From DSFO01 sp041640715 (GTDB taxonomy: Archaea > Thermoproteota > Thermoprotei > Gearchaeales > Gearchaeaceae): a stretch of 64,000 nt of DNA. The stretch's first letter is position 1. The number at the start of each line of letters is the position of its first letter. The notes under the pieces are model-generated. The model did not search any database. It had not been told where the DNA came from and was given only the letters and a program-made list of their open reading frames with translations. The stretch covers positions 9,806 through 73,805 of the forward strand of contig JBEPZU010000005.1 of assembly GCA_041640715.1 (NCBI GenBank). The letters are read 5' to 3'. The position numbers and the translations under genes were made by a program. Of this stretch, positions 51,752-60,769 are shown piece after piece.

Positions 51752-52369
51752 TTACTTAAGAATTATAACTCTATTTCCTTCTACTTTCAGTCTCCCTTCC
51801 ATGAACAATTTTATGCCTTCTATTATGATTTCTTGTTCTGCTTTTTGAACCCTTTCCTTCAAACTTTCAACAGTATCATCATCCCTTACTTCTACTGCTT
51901 TTTGAAGTATTATAGGTCCTGCATCCAATCTTTCATCTACGAAATGTAGTGTACAACCTGTTATCTTACAACCGTATTCCAAAACTGCTTTGTGTACTTC
52001 TTTATCCCATCCCGGAAATGCAGGAAGCAATGAAGGATGTATGTTCATTATCCTATTTCTGTAAGGATCCAATAAGGTCTTCGTTACGTATCTGTTATAG
52101 CCTATCAACAAGATAAGATCTACATTCCTTTTATTTAGCTCTTCGAGGATTTCTTTGTCGTATTCTTCTTTGGTTTTACCTTTAGGATCTATGAAAATCG
52201 CTTCTATGTTATGTTGCCTCGCTCTTTCTAAAGCATAAGCATTTTTATTGTTGCTTATTACGCAAACTATTTCAGCGCTTAATTTTCCTTTCTCTATTTC
52301 GTCTATTATAGCTTGCATATCGGTAGCCCTTGTAGAAGCTAAGACTGCAATTCTCAGTTTTCTATTCAT
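51752..52369 (-). CDS. purN: Phosphoribosylglycinamide formyltransferase
   Basis: 205 residues. The formyl-transfer residues Asn and His are in MNIHPSLLPAFPG and the Asp in VDERLDAGPII. It formylates GAR to FGAR using a 10-formyl-folate, step 3 of purine synthesis. It is the last gene of the leftward purC-purN run; its ATG is 8 bp inside folD, so it is coupled to the enzyme that makes its cofactor. Archaea often use PurT with formate instead, so this genome appears to rely on a folate-type carrier. Confidence 0.94.
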   Translation of the reverse strand: MNRKLRIAVLASTRATDMQAIIDEIEKGKLSAEIVCVISNNKNAYALERARQHNIEAIFIDPKGKTKEEYDKEILEELNKRNVDLILLIGYNRYVTKTLLDPYRNRIMNIHPSLLPAFPGWDKEVHKAVLEYGCKITGCTLHFVDERLDAGPIILQKAVEVRDDDTVESLKERVQKAEQEIIIEGIKLFMEGRLKVEGNRVIILK

Positions 52370-53222
52370 TTTTAATAAGCCCTAATTGAATTTCAGTGCA
52401 AGTAATGAGATTTTTGATCAGCATGGCTACCGTCATTGGACCAACACCTCCAGGCGTAGGAGTTATTAGATAGCAACTATCCTTTACTTCCTCGAATTCA
52501 ACATCACCAGTTATCTTATCATTTATCTTAGAGAAACCAGCATCTATTAAAACTACATTCTCAGATATGTGTTCTTTTCTTATCAAATTAGGTACTCCTG
52601 TAGCAGTTATTATTATTTCAGCCCTCTTAGTGTAGTAAGATAGATCTTTAGTCTTAACATGACACATCGTTACCGTAGCAAACCTATTGGTGAGAAGTAT
52701 GGAAAGAGGCTTTCCTATTAATATGCTGTTGTTTATTATCACGACGTTTTTACCTTCGACGTCTATCCCAGAATATTCTAGTATATCAATTATACCCTTA
52801 GGAGTACAAGGTGTGAGTATTTCTTTTTTATACATCAGCTTTCCTAGATTGATTTCATTAAGAGCATCTACATCTTTAATTGGATCGATCGCGTTTAAGA
52901 TTACTTGTGTTCTCAAATGGGGAGGTAAAGGGAGTTGTACTATTATTCCGTTTACGTCTTTTCTATCATTTAGCTCATTTATTTTCTTCAATAATTCCTT
53001 TTCCTCAATGTTTTCATCGAAACTATAATATTCATATGCCAGTTTTAGTTCTTTCAACGCTGAAATTTTCATTTTTATATATGAAAGGGAAGCTGGATTT
53101 GATCCGACATTAATTATTGCCAGCTTAGGATTCACGTTCATTTTTCTTATTTTTTCAATATCGTTTTTCAATGATTCTAGTATTTCTTTTTTCCTTTTAT
53201 TTCCATCAAAAACTATAACCAT
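52362..53222 (-). CDS. folD: Methylene-folate dehydrogenase/cyclohydrolase FolD
   Basis: 286 residues. The catalytic Lys is in SYIKMKISAL, followed by VQLPLPPHL, the Asp in DVDALNEINLGKL, PCTPKGIIDIL and the C-terminal PGGVGPMTVAML. It converts methylene- to formyl-folate, supplying PurN and PurH. It sits between purD (1-bp gap) and purN (8-bp overlap) in the operon. The N-terminus is slightly shortened relative to bacterial FolD. Confidence 0.94.
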   Translation of the reverse strand: MVIVFDGNKRKKEILESLKNDIEKIRKMNVNPKLAIINVGSNPASLSYIKMKISALKELKLAYEYYSFDENIEEKELLKKINELNDRKDVNGIIVQLPLPPHLRTQVILNAIDPIKDVDALNEINLGKLMYKKEILTPCTPKGIIDILEYSGIDVEGKNVVIINNSILIGKPLSILLTNRFATVTMCHVKTKDLSYYTKRAEIIITATGVPNLIRKEHISENVVLIDAGFSKINDKITGDVEFEEVKDSCYLITPTPGGVGPMTVAMLIKNLITCTEIQLGLIKNE

Positions 53223-53223
53223 T

Positions 53224-54543
53224 TTAAATTATTCCTAATTTCTTTAAATTATTAATTCTTTTATTAAGAAGTTTATCAGTACCTATGTCTCTTCTATAAT
53301 AGATATTTCCTTTTACGTATTTAGCGGCCTCATAGCAAAGTTTGCTTGCTTCTGTTATTTCTTCTGCTTTAGCTAACAAGGCTAAGCTTCTAGAACCTGT
53401 GGTATAAAGCTTGCCGTTTTCTTCCCTCAAGGAAGCGTAGTAAACTTCCACGCCTAGTTTCTTTATCTCATCTTCTTGAACTTCAACTTCTTGGTCTTTC
53501 ATGGGATGGCTAGGATAACCTAAAGGAGCAAAATAAACGCAGACTGTAGACGATCTTTCAAATTCCACGTCTTTTTTGCTCAAATTCCCTTCCACAATCT
53601 TTTCACAGATCTCAGAAAAATTGCTTTTTAAAATTGAAAGTACATTTATAGCTTCAGGATCTCCGAAGCGAACATTATATTCTATTATAAGAGGACCTGC
53701 TTTCGTTAGCATGAACTGACCATATATTATTCCTATGTACTTATATCCAGTTTCTTTCTCCAAAGCCAGCATCGTCTGTTTTAAAATATGATAAGATTTC
53801 TCGAATACATTCATGTTTATGAAAGGCAATAGATGATCTTTGAAGCTTATCGATCCCATTCCTCCTGTGTTCTCCCCTTTGTCATCATCAAAAGCTCTTT
53901 TGTGATCTTGAACTAAAGGCATAGGAATCAGCGTCTTTCCTTCGTAAAAGCATTGTAATACAAATTCCTCGCCTTCAACTCTCCTTTCTATAACAACCTT
54001 TTTATGCGAAGCTAATACTTCTTCGCAATACTTTAAAGCTTCTTCTTTATTCCGAAAATGTTCTCCTAAGACCTTAACCCCCTTACCCCCAGTAAGTCCA
54101 TCAGGCTTTATCACATAATCTACGAGTTCGTCGATCGCTTCTTCACATTCTTTTAGGTTTTCAGCTATTCTGAACTCAGGATATGCTTTTATTCCATGTT
54201 TTTTCATTAGTTCTCTTGCGAAAGACTTACTACCTTCTATCATGGCTAATTCTTTCCTAGGACCTATGCAGGGAATTTTCGCTTTATCTTCTAGGAAATT
54301 AACCAATCCTCCTACCAATGGAGCTTCGGGTCCGCAAATTGCGAAATCTACTCTTTCCTTACTAGCAAATTCTGAGATCGATTCAAAGTCTTTCAAAGAA
54401 CCTATTTTTATCTTTTCTGAAATCCTAGAAATTCCCGGATTCTTGAACCCCATATAAGAATAGATTTTTGCACCGCTAGAATACAAGGCCTTAGCTATAG
54501 CGGCTTCCCTTCCTCCTTCACCTATTAGCAAAAATTTATACAT
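53224..54543 (-). CDS. purD: Phosphoribosylamine-glycine ligase
   Basis: 439 residues with ATP-grasp order: the N-domain GEGGREAAIAKAL, then VIKPDGLTGGKGVKVL, ENTGGMGSISF and YNVRFGDPEAINVL. It joins glycine to phosphoribosylamine, step 2 of purine synthesis. The start overlaps purF by 8 bp, and folD follows after a 1-bp gap. Confidence 0.95.
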   Translation of the reverse strand: MYKFLLIGEGGREAAIAKALYSSGAKIYSYMGFKNPGISRISEKIKIGSLKDFESISEFASKERVDFAICGPEAPLVGGLVNFLEDKAKIPCIGPRKELAMIEGSKSFARELMKKHGIKAYPEFRIAENLKECEEAIDELVDYVIKPDGLTGGKGVKVLGEHFRNKEEALKYCEEVLASHKKVVIERRVEGEEFVLQCFYEGKTLIPMPLVQDHKRAFDDDKGENTGGMGSISFKDHLLPFINMNVFEKSYHILKQTMLALEKETGYKYIGIIYGQFMLTKAGPLIIEYNVRFGDPEAINVLSILKSNFSEICEKIVEGNLSKKDVEFERSSTVCVYFAPLGYPSHPMKDQEVEVQEDEIKKLGVEVYYASLREENGKLYTTGSRSLALLAKAEEITEASKLCYEAAKYVKGNIYYRRDIGTDKLLNKRINNLKKLGII

Positions 54544-55978
54544 CGATTTCCATTTCCCAATATCTTATTCGTTCTTTATTCTCCTTATTTCTCAATTTAT
54601 CTGAAAGTTTTTGTGCAAGAGGAGTAGGGTATATTCCTGTTAGACATCCAGTGCATATGTTTTCTCCCAGTCCTATAGCTCTTTTAAGACTATCTAGAGT
54701 TTGGTAGCGAAGCTCATCTGCTCCTATTTCCTTAGCAATTTCTTCGATTTTTTTGGTTGCAGCTATCAATTCCCCATGCATTGCTATATCTATGCCATAG
54801 AAACAAGGTGATATTATCGGAGGACATGTTATCCATATATAAACTTTCTTAGCTCCATTATTCCTAATCATTTCAACTATTTTTTTCATCGTTGTTCCTC
54901 TAACAATGCTGTCATCTACAAGGAGCACTTTCTTATCTTTTATTAAAGACTTCACAGGATTGAGCTTTAACTTCACATTCTTTTCCCTTTCTTTTTGTGT
55001 AGGCATTATGAAAGTCCTTGCAATGTATCTGTTTTTTATTAGACCTTCGACAACAGGTATCCCTGTTTCTCTAGATATTGCTTCAGCTGCTGGTCTTGCC
55101 GAATCGGGGATGGGAACTATGATGTCAGCATCAGTAGTATAAGTCCTTGCCAATTCCTGTCCTAGCTTCCATCTTACTTCATAAACTGTCTTACCTTCAA
55201 ATACGCTATCAGGCCTGCTGAAATAAACGAACTCAAACATGCAGTGGTTTCTCTTAATATTTTTCCTTAATTCTTTTCTTATGAGTCCATTATCTGAAAG
55301 AACAAGCAATTCAGCAGGCTTTATGGGTTCTACATTAATGAAATTATTCACATCGTGCGCCACTGTTTCTGAGGCTATTAGTAAATTTCCAAGCCCATCT
55401 GAACCAAGATTTAATGGTCTAAATCCATGTGGATCCCTAAATGCCACCAAAGTTCCTTCGTTTGTAAGAAATACCGACGAATAGGCACCTTCTACTTCTT
55501 CGAAGGTCCTATCGATGGTCTTTTCTATGTCTTTGGTGTCTTTCAGATTCTTAGCTATGTAAGCTGCTAGTATTTCACCATCTCCTCTCCCTTTAAAAAC
55601 GTACCCTGCTTCTTTTAGATTTTTTCTTATTTGCATGTAATTCACTATGTTGCCGTTGAAAGCAAGAGCTACTTGTAATCCTTCGAATTCTACTAAAGAG
55701 GGTTGGGCATCTTCTATTGTTGTATCTCCAGTGGTGGAATACCTTACATGTGCTATCACTTTTTCATTTTTTGCTATTTCTAAAAATTCTTCATCGAAAT
55801 GATAGCTTATTAACCCTAAGGACTTCTTTAGAATTATTTTATTTCCTTTTATGGAGGCTATTCCGAAAGATTCTTGCCCCCTATGTTGAAGAGATAATAA
55901 TGCGGCATAAATCACCTCATGGGGGTTTTGACATTCAATAAAATAAGTGCCTAAAACTCCACAATTTTCTTTCAACAT
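54536..55978 (-). CDS. purF: Amidophosphoribosyltransferase
   Basis: 480 residues. After a five-residue propeptide (MLKEN) comes the Cys nucleophile of the glutaminase domain, CGVLGTYF. Then come LQHRGQESFGIA, GYVFKGRGDGEIL and the PRPP loop VLLVDDSIVRGTT. Cysteines in NHCMFEF, TCPPIISPC and ICTGC match the 4Fe-4S form of the enzyme. It makes phosphoribosylamine from PRPP and glutamine, the committed step of purine synthesis. Confidence 0.95.
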   Translation of the reverse strand: MLKENCGVLGTYFIECQNPHEVIYAALLSLQHRGQESFGIASIKGNKIILKKSLGLISYHFDEEFLEIAKNEKVIAHVRYSTTGDTTIEDAQPSLVEFEGLQVALAFNGNIVNYMQIRKNLKEAGYVFKGRGDGEILAAYIAKNLKDTKDIEKTIDRTFEEVEGAYSSVFLTNEGTLVAFRDPHGFRPLNLGSDGLGNLLIASETVAHDVNNFINVEPIKPAELLVLSDNGLIRKELRKNIKRNHCMFEFVYFSRPDSVFEGKTVYEVRWKLGQELARTYTTDADIIVPIPDSARPAAEAISRETGIPVVEGLIKNRYIARTFIMPTQKEREKNVKLKLNPVKSLIKDKKVLLVDDSIVRGTTMKKIVEMIRNNGAKKVYIWITCPPIISPCFYGIDIAMHGELIAATKKIEEIAKEIGADELRYQTLDSLKRAIGLGENICTGCLTGIYPTPLAQKLSDKLRNKENKERIRYWEMEIDV

Positions 55979-55981
55979 TTC

Positions 55982-57055
55982 TTAGATGATCACGAGTTTC
56001 TTGTTTTTATACTTTATAAAGACTCCTTTTTTATCTATTATCCTTCCTATCATCTTAGCTTGTATATTATATTTTTTGAACATATCTATAGCTTCATTTA
56101 CGTTTTTCTTATCTATGACTATGCACATACCTATTCCACAGTTAAAGGTTCTAAACATCTCAATTAAAGGAACGCGACCTACGTTCATTATCAACTTGAA
56201 TATAGGAGGGAATTCTGGAAACTTATCTAATAAGAACCCAATATTTCTATCTTTTGCTAATCTCATTAATTTAGTAAAACCACCGCCAGTTATGTGGGCT
56301 ATACCTTTTATTTGGATCATAGATTTGAGTTCAAGTATAGGTTTCACGTATATTCTAGTAGTTCTTAGTAGTTCTTCTCCTAAAATACCTTCTATCTCAG
56401 GAATTTTTTCTGTTAAGCTGTATTTTTCTAGCAGAATTTTCCTTGCTAAGGTATATCCATTGCTATGTAAACCGTTACTTTCCAACCCTATTATGACGTC
56501 ATCCGTGGTTATTTTTGAACCGTCTATTACTTCATTTCTCTTCAAATAGCCAAAGGTCATCCCTACCAAATCAAAGCCTACCTGTTTCCTAGCCCCTTTT
56601 ATCATCTCAGGCATTATAGCTGTCTCTCCTCCTATTACATAGACTCCGCTTTCTTCTGCTGCTCTTTTAATTCCTTTGGCGATTTGCGTTATCAATTTTT
56701 TATTGACTTTTTCAACAGCTAAATAATCTAAGAATGCTACGGGCTTTGCACCTACGCATATTATATCATTAACTCCCATCGCTACGCAATCATAACCTAT
56801 GGGTTCAAAATAATTCATGGCTTGTGCAACTAGTATCTTGGTTCCTACACCATCAACATGAAGCGCGTAACAATGTTCTCCATGGCATATTACTCCTGCG
56901 TAATGGCCTATTTGAAGTAATGGGACAAACTCTGACTCTTCCACCTTATTTTCGAGCATTTCTCCTAGCTTTTTATGGATTTTTCTAACTGCTTCAATAT
57001 CTACACCTGCTTCTTTATATGTCCTAGGTAATTTTTTCTCCTGTGATTTTTTCAT
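55982..57055 (-). CDS. purM: Phosphoribosylformylglycinamidine cyclo-ligase
   Basis: 357 residues. The N-terminus TYKEAGVDIEA matches the family start, followed by HVDGVGTKILVA, MGVNDIICVGAKPVAFLDYLA, VIGGETAIMPEM and AHITGGGFTKLMRLA. It closes the imidazole ring to AIR, step 5. It overlaps purC by 32 bp and is 3 bp from purF, so both junctions are coupled. Confidence 0.95.
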   Translation of the reverse strand: MKKSQEKKLPRTYKEAGVDIEAVRKIHKKLGEMLENKVEESEFVPLLQIGHYAGVICHGEHCYALHVDGVGTKILVAQAMNYFEPIGYDCVAMGVNDIICVGAKPVAFLDYLAVEKVNKKLITQIAKGIKRAAEESGVYVIGGETAIMPEMIKGARKQVGFDLVGMTFGYLKRNEVIDGSKITTDDVIIGLESNGLHSNGYTLARKILLEKYSLTEKIPEIEGILGEELLRTTRIYVKPILELKSMIQIKGIAHITGGGFTKLMRLAKDRNIGFLLDKFPEFPPIFKLIMNVGRVPLIEMFRTFNCGIGMCIVIDKKNVNEAIDMFKKYNIQAKMIGRIIDKKGVFIKYKNKKLVII

Positions 57056-57851
57056 AGGCTTCTATATATCTATTCTTAATTTCTTCGACTAACCAAGCAG
57101 GTAATTCTGGAGGTTTAGGAATCTCGATGTTTTTCTTTCTAGCTTCTTCAAGTGCATCTCTATAACCTATTTTTATCAACCAATCTCTCACAGGTTGCTT
57201 ATCAAAGCTTTCTTGCGGTTTTCCTTTTTCATATTTAGCTAATGACCAAAGTCTGAATTCATCAGGACCTAAGCTATCTGCTAGAATTATATTTCCATTT
57301 TCATCTTTTCCAATTTCGAATTTGACATCAGCAAGTATAAAACCAGCTTTCAACGCCTTTTCATACATCTTTGTATAAAGCATTATTGAAATTTCTCTTA
57401 ATTTCTCGTATTCTTCATAACTCAGCCAACCTCTTTTAATTACTTCTTCTCTTGAAATCGGCAAGTCTTTTTCTTCATACTTAGTCGTAGTTTCGAAGAA
57501 AGGTTTATGCAATTTTTCAGCCAAAATCGCTGGAAATCCTTCTATTTCTTTTTTAATTATTCTTTCGTAGAGAGAACCATAAATGTATCCTCTGACGATG
57601 AATTCTAGCGGGATCATCTTCAATTTCTTTACATACATAAGGTTAGGTTCCTCTGTTTTTATCATGTGGTTTGGGTAATCTAGATACTCGAACCAAAATT
57701 TTGCAAACTTCAGCAAGATTTTCCCCTTCATAGGTATTTGTGTAGGCAGTACTACATCAAATGCTGAAATTCTGTCAGAAAATTCGAAAAGGAGTGTTTT
57801 TTCATCTATTTCGTATATGTTCTTTACTTTACCTATTTTAATTAACTTCAT
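57024..57851 (-). CDS. purC: SAICAR synthase
   Basis: 275 residues. KIGKVKNIYEID and FEFSDRISAFDVVLP are the ATP-binding opening, followed by FIVRGYIYGSLYER, ADVKFEIGKDENG, DSLGPDEFRLW and KQPVRDWL. It adds aspartate to CAIR, step 7. It is first in the leftward operon; ATG 57851 is separated from divergent purH by a 67-bp spacer containing both promoters. Its 32-bp overlap with purM is long for this operon. Confidence 0.95.
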   Translation of the reverse strand: MKLIKIGKVKNIYEIDEKTLLFEFSDRISAFDVVLPTQIPMKGKILLKFAKFWFEYLDYPNHMIKTEEPNLMYVKKLKMIPLEFIVRGYIYGSLYERIIKKEIEGFPAILAEKLHKPFFETTTKYEEKDLPISREEVIKRGWLSYEEYEKLREISIMLYTKMYEKALKAGFILADVKFEIGKDENGNIILADSLGPDEFRLWSLAKYEKGKPQESFDKQPVRDWLIKIGYRDALEEARKKNIEIPKPPELPAWLVEEIKNRYIEAYEKITGEKIT

Positions 57852-57918
57852 ACAGGTTTAACATCTTTATTCTTAAATTTTAATCTTAAGGTTATTTTAT
57901 CGAAGAGTAAAATATAAT

Positions 57919-59415
57919 ATGCAAAGATATGCCTTATTCTCACTTTCAAAGAAAAATCCTATTTTCTTAGAATTAGCTAAAGAGCTGGTGAGTAAAAACT
58001 ACAAAATACTCGCTACAGAGAGCACGATGAATTTCTTAAAAGAAAACGGCGTAGAAGCTTATCCTTTGAGCAAGATAACGGGTTTTAATGAGCTCTTAGG
58101 GGGTAAAATTAAGTCGATAAATCATATTTTGCATTCGATGATTCTTTGTGACAGAGATTCGGTAGAAGAAGTCGAAGAAATAAAGAACTACGGCTTTATA
58201 GATTTCGTCGTTGTTAATCTTTATTCTTTAGATTTTCAAAAAACAGATCTTTTGTTCAAATCGCTAGATATAGGAGGCAGGTTACTAATAAATTCAGCGA
58301 TAAAGAATTACAAACATGTAGCTTTGATCGTAGATGAAGAAGGGTGTAGAATAGCTATAAATGAGTTGAGAAATAAAGAATCCTTGTCCTTTGAGACTAA
58401 GCAAATGTTGGCGTTAAGAGCTTTCGAATATTTGATAGATTACGAAGCAAAGGCATATACTTTTCTTTATGAAAACTTTACAGGAAAACTAGCGCTTTAC
58501 ATGTTATTGAAAGACGGGAAGAAACTTAGGTATGGAGAGAATCCTCATCAAAAGGCTTACATATTTTCCTATAATACTGATCCTGATTTTGAGATTGAGA
58601 TTTTAAAAGGAGATTTATCGTACAATAATTATTTAGATACGAATCGAGCCATCTTTTTGTTAGAAGAACTAGGTCCTTCTTCATGTGTAATAATAAAACA
58701 CACAAATCCTTCTAGCGCTGCTAAAGATGAAAATGTAAAAAATGCTTTTTTAAAGGCCTATTCTGCAGATCCAATTTCTGCTTATGGAGGAATTTTAGGT
58801 ATCAATGGCTTGATAGATAAGGAATTAGCAGAAATCATTTCTAAACATTTCTTCGATATAATAATAGCTAAGGATTTCGAAGAAGAAGCTTTGAAGATTC
58901 TATTTAAAAAGAAGGCTAGATTGATTAAATGTAGATCATTTGGGCTAGGGCTTGGGCAATCTTATTCGATTAGAGACTTGATTAACGGTATTCTAGTTCA
59001 AGAAAGGGATTTGAGCAAGATAGAGAATTTTAATTTACAATTTGTTTCTAAGAGGAAACCTAATGGGAGAGAAATGAAAGATCTAATATTTGCCTGGAAG
59101 GTAGTAAAGCATGCTTTTTCCAATGCTATCGTAGTGGCTAAAAACGAAGTTACTTTAGGAATAGGATGTGGTCAAACTAGCAGAATATATGCGGCTGAGA
59201 TAGCTTTAGCTAGGGCTGGAGAAAAGGCAAAAGACTCGGTATTAGCTTCGGATGGTTTCTTCCCCTTTAGGGATAGCATAGATTTAGCAGCAAGTAAAGG
59301 AGTAAGTGCGATAATAGAGCCAGGAGGTTCTATAAGAGATAAGGAAGTGATAGAAGCTGCTGACCAGCATGGTCTAGCTCTCGTATTCACTGGAGTAAGA
59401 AGTTTCAGACATTGA
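57919..59415 (+). CDS. purH: Bifunctional AICAR formyltransferase/IMP cyclohydrolase
   Basis: 498 residues, full-length fusion. The cyclohydrolase half has diverged motifs: GGKIKSINHILHSMIL replaces GGRVKTLHP-type, and LDIGGRLLINSAIKN replaces IGGPTMIRAAAKN. The four residues equivalent to the reported catalytic Lys, Tyr, Asp and Lys still seem present. The formyltransferase half has RYGENPHQKAY, IIKHTNPSSAA and ASDGFFPFRDSID. It completes IMP synthesis in steps 9 and 10. ATG 57919 has a TTATTTTATC promoter element 25 bp upstream; the gene runs opposite to purC. Confidence 0.94.
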   Translation: MQRYALFSLSKKNPIFLELAKELVSKNYKILATESTMNFLKENGVEAYPLSKITGFNELLGGKIKSINHILHSMILCDRDSVEEVEEIKNYGFIDFVVVNLYSLDFQKTDLLFKSLDIGGRLLINSAIKNYKHVALIVDEEGCRIAINELRNKESLSFETKQMLALRAFEYLIDYEAKAYTFLYENFTGKLALYMLLKDGKKLRYGENPHQKAYIFSYNTDPDFEIEILKGDLSYNNYLDTNRAIFLLEELGPSSCVIIKHTNPSSAAKDENVKNAFLKAYSADPISAYGGILGINGLIDKELAEIISKHFFDIIIAKDFEEEALKILFKKKARLIKCRSFGLGLGQSYSIRDLINGILVQERDLSKIENFNLQFVSKRKPNGREMKDLIFAWKVVKHAFSNAIVVAKNEVTLGIGCGQTSRIYAAEIALARAGEKAKDSVLASDGFFPFRDSIDLAASKGVSAIIEPGGSIRDKEVIEAADQHGLALVFTGVRSFRH

Positions 59416-59416
59416 C

Positions 59417-60769
59417 ATGGATAGATTTCAAAGCTATCCTGAATTCCTGAACTGGTTGTATAATCTAAGACGTTTCGGAATGAGCTATGGAGTGGATAAC
59501 ATAAAGAAGCTACTTAAGCTTTTGGGCAATCCTCATGAAAAACTCAATTCAGTATTAATAACCGGTAGTGGAGGAAAAGGATCGGTGACTTATTTGGTTT
59601 CCTATGTTTTAGAAAAGCATGGGTATAAGGTTGGGTCTTTCACTAAACCTCATTTGCATAGATATACTGAAAGAATATCCATAAATTCTGAAGAGATAAG
59701 TAAAGAGCGCGTCCTTGAACTAGCTAATTATATTTATGATAAAATTAAAAATAGCGATTACCATCCTACTTTTTTTGAATTCACGACAGCGCTTTCGATG
59801 CTCTATTTCTTAGAAGAGAATGTCGATATTTGTGTTTATGAAGTAGGAATAGGAGGTAGATATGATGCTACGAACGTCCTTAACCCTTGTGTCTCTGCTA
59901 TTACCGCTGTGTACCTTGAACATACCAAAATTCTAGGCAATACCGTTGAAGAAATAGCTTGGAACAAAGTAGGAATAGCTAGGCCAGATGCCTATTTAGT
60001 ATATGGTTATTCTGGAGAAAATGCTACTAATGTTGTAAGAAATGAATGTGAAAAGCTAGATTGTTTACTGATAACCGTTTCGAATAAAAAAGGGTTCGAT
60101 GTTTTTTATGAAAACATAAAAAGCGATCTCGAAGAGAATGTTTTCAACTACTATGGATTAGATGTTGAATTGAAAGATCTTAAGCTTTCTTTATTAGGAG
60201 AACATCAACAAAGGAATGCTTCAATTGCTTTGGCAGTTCTAGAAATTCTAGACATGCTAGGTTATGATATGAACGAAAACAAAATAAGAGAGGTCTTGAT
60301 TAATGTCAAGCATAAAGGTAGATTAGAAATTTTCAAGCATAATAACAAAATAATAATTTTAGATTGTGCCAAAGATCCTTTTGCGATTAAAACTTTGTCT
60401 GATTTTCTTAAGAAGAATATTAAAGAAAAGTTTAATGTTGTAATAAGTATTTCTAATGATAAAGATTACATAAATATGTTAAACAATATAAAGGATATAA
60501 CAAAGCATTTCGTATTTGCAGAACATAAAGTGATGAGTAGAGCTATAAGCAACGAAATCCTAGCTAATTGCTTAAAAAATTTAGGCTTAAGCATATCCTT
60601 TGACTTAATTAAAGATGTGAAGGAGGCTCTTAGATTTTCAATAGAAAATTTAGAAGGACCAATACTAGTAACAGGCTCCGTTTTCACTGTAGCAGAAGCA
60701 AGAGAACTTTTAGTTGATGAGGAGGTCGATGAAATCGGTGTAAGCGATACCTTAGAGATAAAACAATAA
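59417..60769 (+). CDS. folC: Folylpolyglutamate synthase/dihydrofolate synthase
   Basis: 450 residues of the Mur ligase-like FolC family. ATP site LITGSGGKGSVTYLVSYVL, then SFTKPHLHRYTERISIN, YEVGIGGRYDATNVL, KHKGRLEIFKHNN and the C-terminal VTGSVFTVAEARELL. It adds glutamates to the folate-type cofactor, keeping it in the cell. It follows purH by 1 bp and overlaps folP by 1 bp. Confidence 0.92.
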   Translation: MDRFQSYPEFLNWLYNLRRFGMSYGVDNIKKLLKLLGNPHEKLNSVLITGSGGKGSVTYLVSYVLEKHGYKVGSFTKPHLHRYTERISINSEEISKERVLELANYIYDKIKNSDYHPTFFEFTTALSMLYFLEENVDICVYEVGIGGRYDATNVLNPCVSAITAVYLEHTKILGNTVEEIAWNKVGIARPDAYLVYGYSGENATNVVRNECEKLDCLLITVSNKKGFDVFYENIKSDLEENVFNYYGLDVELKDLKLSLLGEHQQRNASIALAVLEILDMLGYDMNENKIREVLINVKHKGRLEIFKHNNKIIILDCAKDPFAIKTLSDFLKKNIKEKFNVVISISNDKDYINMLNNIKDITKHFVFAEHKVMSRAISNEILANCLKNLGLSISFDLIKDVKEALRFSIENLEGPILVTGSVFTVAEARELLVDEEVDEIGVSDTLEIKQ

